From Saccoglossus kowalevskii (taxonomy: Eukaryota > Hemichordata > Enteropneusta > Harrimaniidae), in the NCBI RefSeq assembly GCF_000003605.2, contig NW_003132851.1:38869-51097 (forward strand): a stretch of DNA of 12,229 nucleotides, read 5' to 3'. Of the stretch, positions 8,430 through 12,229 are shown piece after piece. The notes beneath the pieces are model-generated. The model was not told the origin of the DNA and ran no database searches. It saw only the letters and a program-made list of their open reading frames with translations. The translations under genes were made by a program, and so were the position numbers. Each line of letters begins with the position of its first letter. The first letter of the stretch is position 1.

Positions 8430-9060
8430 AAAATGCAAGTATTAATGATTAGTGCCGGATTGTATTTATATTACTGTATGTACTATCAAATTCTACAACA
8501 AATCTCAGAATAAAATTATCTGTGCTATCTCAAAATTAAGCACACTAGGAATTACGGAAGGTATGTTGCCTTATGTGAACATATTTTATAGACTTATATT
8601 GTTATATTTGCATAATTAATTTGACCAATTCGTGTTGACATGACACTTATATTCAATAAATTCACCAAATGACGTTATTTTGTCATACGATATTTAATTA
8701 ATATATTGAACCACGATATCGATATTTTAGTGATTGTTGTAGTTTAGATTTAATTGCCAAGTATTCCGGTATTTACTGCAATTTAACTATTCGCGCACCT
8801 GGGACACTTATCTCTTTGTCATTCACTGTGCATGTACACTACTAACGTGGAACTTGTGTTATGAGTTGTGATCTTACTCACAACGTTGACCAAACCTGGT
8901 CGTCTCGGTCTGTCACCCCTCATTCCACCCCACCCATTAATACATTCATGTCATTTAGATAACAACCCCATTTATTGTAATACGTGGTTTTTATAAATAC
9001 TTTTTATTTATATTATATTATACTTTCTTTATAAATCCTTATTATATTTATAGAATGGGT
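8430..9060. other. Putative intron or spacer, nothing assigned
   Basis: AT-rich. If the two minus-strand exons belong together, this is intron. One donor-like 'gtgagtaag' occurs on the minus strand at 8881-8873, but no convincing exon with a matching phase precedes it. A short 'atttatattatattatac' run lies near 9006-9023. Confidence 0.35.
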
Positions 9061-9065
9061 AAAAT

Positions 9066-9256
9066 TGTATACGTGTGTCAAAATGGTAAGCGTATTGGCC
9101 CATCATTACGGAGATTTTGGGTTAGACTCATATGGTCGACTGCACACTCATCATTACCGAAAAAGAGTAAGCTGTACATTTGCCAGGCTCACAGGATTCG
9201 TATTTTGGGGGAATAGCGTACTTTTGGATGGGACGTAAAGCTGTTGGTCCTGTAAA
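9066..9256 (+). mobile_element. tRNA-derived SINE-like element
   Basis: The head resembles a tRNA gene. 'aaatggtaagcg' (9081-9092) corresponds to the D-arm and A box of tRNAs of the 'caatggttagcg' type. 'gggttagactc' (9119-9129) corresponds to the B box consensus GGTTCGANTC, at the spacing expected in a tRNA (about 38 bases). There is no intact cloverleaf, so it is not a functional tRNA. The body contains 'cttttggatgggacgtaaag' (9221-9240) followed by 'gttggtcc', a string I recall from repeats in many aquatic animal genomes. The boundaries are approximate, and no target-site duplication was identified. It lies next to the LINE remnant in the same orientation. Confidence 0.55.
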
Positions 9257-9349
9257 TTGTTCCTGATCTCAGTGTATGTAAAATATGCTGTTGTTATTGA
9301 CACAATGACAACTGACACATTGAAACTCCATCTGTTGTGGCCTCTTTAC

Positions 9350-10551
9350 ACGTGGCTGTTTCTGCACCTGTGGGACTATGATTGTCATTCAGACGTGTGT
9401 CAAGAAGGAACTACATATTGTGAATATCACAATGGCGGTTCGAGTCTAAATCATTTACCATCATTCATTGAATCTCTTCATGTAGACAAGCTGCTATCTA
9501 GCCAGTATGATGAAAGTGGCTGGAAACTGCTATTTCAAGCTTATATTTGTATGGATTGCTCATGTTTTAAAGTTTTCAGTTAGAAACAAGCCGTCGACTT
9601 TGCTGAAAAAAGGCTCAAGTCAAACCCTTTTTTGGTACCATGCTTTTTAGAGTTATCCTAAAACAATTATATGTACAATCCCTTGCTCATAGCAATGCAT
9701 TTGGTTTAACCCAGATATCTCAATTATTAAGCGAACTATTTTCTATAGAGGTTGGTACCAGAGTGGTATTGTATTTCTTTCAGATGTACTGAATGGTAGT
9801 GGCAATTTCCTCATTTTTAAAACTTTCTCGGTCAAATATAACATATTATCAAATCAATTTTTAAAATATGTTGGTCTTATTGATGCTATTCCTGGAAATT
9901 GGTTATTTTCCTTGAACAGCAGAGCAGAAATAATGAAAATGAATCTAGCCTGATCCATATTAAAAGAGCTTACTCAGCAATCGTGGAGAGAGTGTATATG
10001 TTAAACCTAAAAACTCAAAACTGTGTTGAAAAGTGGGAGAGATTATTTGGCACAAATCAAAATTTTGAATATTATTTCAAACTAACTTTTATTACTACTG
10101 ATGATGTATCACTCAGGAATTTTCAATACAGACTGATTAATAGAACTACCAGTCGATACTGATAAATGTACTTTTTTAAAAATAACCTGAAACACTGCTT
10201 CATTTGTTTTATAATTGTATTCATGTCTCCTCAGTGCATCGAGATATTGAATTGGCCCTTGACAATAATTGTAATATTTCAGTAAATTTTTCATCAAAAG
10301 ATGTCACCTTTGGATTAAAAGTACACGATTCTAATTTAAATCCAGACTGCATTCTTTGTTTAAATTACCTTTTACTGTTGATGAAAAAATATATTTTCAA
10401 TTATAGATACAAGAATGTAAGGCCATCTTTTGTAAATTTATGTAATTATTTAGCATACCAAAAGAAAATAGATTTGTACAAATTAAGGACATACAATGTA
10501 AAATCGAAGTCTTTCAGATTATATTGGAGTTCATTAGATCAACTACTGTGA
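9350..10551 (+). pseudogene. Non-LTR retrotransposon ORF2 3' end (Tx1/L1-like), broken
   Basis: This encodes the region downstream of the reverse transcriptase domain of a LINE ORF2. Pieces in order are 'FLHLWD' and 'YHNGGSSLNHLPSFIESL' (about 9356-9460), 'SGWKLLFQ', 'NPFW'-like (near 9625), 'WFNPDI', 'FYRGWYQSGI', 'DVLNGSGNF' and 'YVGLIDAIPGNW' (9699-9900), 'KWERLF' and 'FQYRLINR' (10030-10143), 'YNCIHV', 'KDVTFGL' and 'LLLLMKKYIFNYRYK' (10207-10410), and a final stop at 10549-10551. These match my memory of the C-terminal part of Tx1/L1-like elements of aquatic animals. The frame is broken by stops at 9581, 9648 and 9690, and by shifts at the T6 run 9628-9633, near 9945 and between 10162 and 10204. 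The endonuclease and polymerase parts are absent, consistent with 5' truncation on insertion. ATGs inside it are not real starts. Confidence 0.85.
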
Positions 10552-10657
10552 ACATATATTTATTTATTCTTTTATGTTTTTTCGTTTTCCGTGTTTTTCC
10601 ATTATTTATGTGTGTCTTGTATTCTATTATTTTGTGAAATAACAATAAATTAAAAAA
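10552..10657 (+). mobile_element. LINE 3' UTR and tail
   Basis: A T-rich 3' UTR follows the ORF2 stop, with AATAAA at 10644-10649 and a short A run at 10652-10657. Sequence character changes after 10657, so I place the 3' end of the element there. No target-site duplication was found by eye. Confidence 0.6.
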
Positions 10658-11021
10658 GGGACTACACATGCTTCGTTAACCTTAGAGTCGTGTGCAGGTC
10701 AGAGAAGAGTGTTGAAATGTATCTAATTAGCATTTACTTGGCGATATGATAAAAATGTGATGCTTACACAGACGTTTCAAAAAAATCATCTTTGTGAAAA
10801 GAGTAATTTGCAGACCATGTCTAAATCGTTGAGATTATATTGGCGAATTACTGAATGAATATAAAGAATGGTATCCTACATCATAATATTTTTGAATATT
10901 GAATAATTGTCTTATCATTGAAATATTTAACGTATAACAAACTGCTTTTAGCTTGTAATAATATTACAGAAAAGGCTTTTAACTGTTTTTAGAAAAATAA
11001 AGTGAATGGAAAATCACAGTT
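10658..11021. other. Putative intron or spacer, nothing assigned
   Basis: AT-rich, lying between the LINE tail and the splice donor of the signal-peptide exon. Minus-strand acceptor-like AGs exist (for example after 'ctttatattcattcag'), but they open frames of only a few codons, so no exon is called. Confidence 0.35.
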
Positions 11022-11027
11022 ACTCAC

Positions 11028-11125
11028 ACGTGGTGTTTCACCATTCGTCGTCGTATATAACTATCACCATCAACAAACGAAGTCACAATAAGTAACATGA
11101 TCAGAAGCAACACTAGTTTCTTCAT
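11028..11125 (-). CDS. Candidate first coding exon: signal peptide of a small secreted protein
   Basis: On the minus strand an ATG at 11125-11123 starts 'MKKLVLLLIMLLIVTSFVDG'. This has a basic n-region (KK), an uninterrupted hydrophobic core and a small/polar c-region, which is a textbook eukaryotic signal peptide. 'DSYIRRRMVKHH' follows. After 32 codons plus two bases comes 'GTGAGT', a consensus splice donor (GT at 11027-11026). Unspliced, the frame would stop one codon later, which supports a real exon end. Signal cleavage is likely near residue 18-20, leaving a basic mature N-terminus with an RRR run. I do not recognise the family. The phase (two bases over) matches the acceptor at 8427, so the exon ending at 8354 may be its 3' partner. 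There is no convincing TATA box upstream. Confidence 0.55.
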
Positions 11126-11504
11126 ATTGTGCAGACAATGGAACAGTATGGATTTATCAGCATTAAACGTAGAGTGACTTTATGTCCCTGATTTCCTGTT
11201 TACAATGATACATATACGGGAATGGAGACATAATTAACATGACATACATGTTGACCTTTTTTGATAGATGAAATAAACAGAATATAGATAACTTTTTGTT
11301 GGACTTTTGGATGAGTTGTAGAACTTAATTTGCTCTTGTATCGTGTTACGAGTATTCGAGTATGGGGCAAGAAGCTTTTTCTTTTCACTTGTTAAAAAGC
11401 ACGAGTATTACTTTAAAGGGCGGCAGTCGTCGTACACTGCCACTGCGCTTTAGAATATTTTTGAGCGAAAGGCTTAGCAATCTCTTATGATGGTCATTAG
11501 GGAA
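11126..11504. other. Presumed upstream region of the signal-peptide exon, nothing assigned
   Basis: If the exon is real, its 5' UTR and promoter should lie here on the minus strand. I see no clear TATA box or initiator. A small hairpin, 'ggcagt' (11422-11427) pairing with 'actgcc' (11436-11441), sits in a locally GC-richer patch. A 62-codon minus-strand frame at 11200-11388 has no supportable features. Confidence 0.3.
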
Positions 11505-11720
11505 ATATGTATGTTTATCAATTAATTCTTCGACATATCTTATTCAATGATTGCACTGATTTTATCCTGAGGCCATGAACATTGTTTACTCTGGGATTTA
11601 TGACTAGTTAACCTGGGAAAGAACACACAATATTCGGTCAACATTCGCGCAAAACAAATGTGCGGGTTTACTATTTCACTTATTCTACCACTGCAAAGTG
11701 TACTCTGGTGGATACACCCA
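11505..11720. repeat. Degenerate modular repeat, copy 3
   Basis: 11523-11580 matches 977-1037 with few substitutions ('attaattcttcgacatatct', 'tgattgcactgatt' and 'ctgaggccatgaac'). 11575-11710 then continues as the opening of the window does (1-140: 'gggatttat(c/g)acta', 'cttatt(c)taccactgc' and 'gtactctgg'). This copy therefore links two blocks seen separately at the left end and shows their order in the ancestral element. Confidence 0.6.
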
Positions 11721-12122
11721 ACACGTGTAATGCATCTTGGAGAAATGGTAACACGACTAATGCATTAACCCAGATATAACGAGAGTTGGCAGAGCCATCT
11801 CGATGCTGGGAAAAGATGTGTTTTGGAGAAATGGATTGGTGAACAGACAGAAAAGCAAAGAAAGCCGAGGAAGTATCAGATGACAATCAACCACTCGACA
11901 ATGACTAGTTGCATGGCCACAGCCAAATCGCTGTTTAATTGAAATGAAAAAAAAATCAAAGAAAACAGAGAACTCTAAGACAGGAAGAGAAACGCGGGCG
12001 AAGTAGTCGAACAACAGGCATTACGGCAATCTGATTAAAATCTGATGTAGTGTACGGGCTTTAATTATTTTGGCTATAGACTTATTTTAATTTTATTTTT
12101 ATTACTTTTGTTATTAATGCCA
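11721..12122. other. Purine-rich then T-rich spacer, nothing assigned
   Basis: 11805-12000 is rich in A and G on the plus strand ('gaaaagcaaagaaagccgag', 'aaatgaaaaaaaaatcaaag' and 'aggaagagaaacgcg'). Two overlapping minus-strand frames (11680-11886 and 12014-11757) are Phe/Leu/Ser-rich because of this skew, and I see no protein signature in them. Confidence 0.35.
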
Positions 12123-12127
12123 TTTTG

Positions 12128-12181
12128 TTTTATTTTATTTTATTTTATTTTATTTTATTTTAGTTTATTTTATTTTATTTC
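12128..12181. repeat. (TTTTA)n microsatellite
   Basis: Seven perfect TTTTA units at 12128-12162, then an interrupted continuation to about 12181, in generally T-rich DNA reaching the window end. Confidence 0.95.
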
Positions 12182-12229
12182 ATTATTTTACTTTGATTTT
12201 GATTTTGTGATTTTTTTAATTCCGCCCTA

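Noticed and set aside
9081-9135. Functional tRNA gene
   Set aside because: Only box-like motifs remain. Acceptor, anticodon and T stems do not pair convincingly, and the downstream body fits a SINE better.
10109-10297. 62-codon minus-strand frame
   Set aside because: It is the antisense shadow of the LINE coding region.
11680-12014. Two overlapping Phe/Leu-rich minus-strand frames resembling membrane segments
   Set aside because: The hydrophobicity is explained by the purine-rich plus strand. Partial overlap with the modular repeat and the lack of a start context or motif argue against a gene.
1-12229. CRISPR array, prokaryotic operon or defence system
   Set aside because: No spaced direct repeats of CRISPR type, no bacterial ORF density and no ribosome-binding sites. 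All recognisable elements are eukaryotic.

Overview
The window is AT-rich, intron-era eukaryotic DNA. It has no bacterial-type gene packing, no operons, no ribosome-binding sites and no long open reading frames. What can be recognised is decayed transposable elements, tandem and dispersed repeats, two very short exon candidates and a terminal microsatellite. The repeat repertoire (a Tx1/L1-like non-LTR retrotransposon tail, a tRNA-headed SINE, an invertebrate-type Mutator transposase fragment and a repeat whose head is rich in 'gtccgt') suggests a marine invertebrate animal such as a hemichordate, amphioxus, mollusc, brachiopod or cnidarian. I cannot name the species from sequence alone.

Layout: 1-2020 is mostly degenerate copies of one modular non-coding repeat family. 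2020-3060 holds nothing I recognise. 3061-3530 is an interspersed repeat built of related subunits, followed directly by a 28-bp minisatellite (3543-3697). 3700-4700 is unassigned apart from a TATA/initiator-like segment near 4478-4518. 4704-5390 (minus) is a broken Mutator-like transposase N-terminal part. 5560-6630 is another stretch of the modular repeat family, interrupted by a nearly perfect 192-bp tandem duplication (5959-6345). A further fragment lies at 7245-7320. 9066-9256 is a SINE-like element and 9350-10657 the broken 3' end of a non-LTR retrotransposon. 11505-11720 is again the modular family, and the window ends in a TTTTA microsatellite.

The most gene-like signals are on the minus strand. 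One is an exon encoding a classic signal peptide, ending in a consensus splice donor (11125 down to 11028). The other is a 3'-terminal exon with a branch point, splice acceptor, stop codon and AATAAA signal (8426 down to about 8250). Their splice phases agree: joined, they would read through as a secreted protein of about 56 residues, with the SINE and the LINE lying antisense inside a 2.6-kb intron. That join is inference. Each exon could instead belong to a gene with further exons inside or outside the window.
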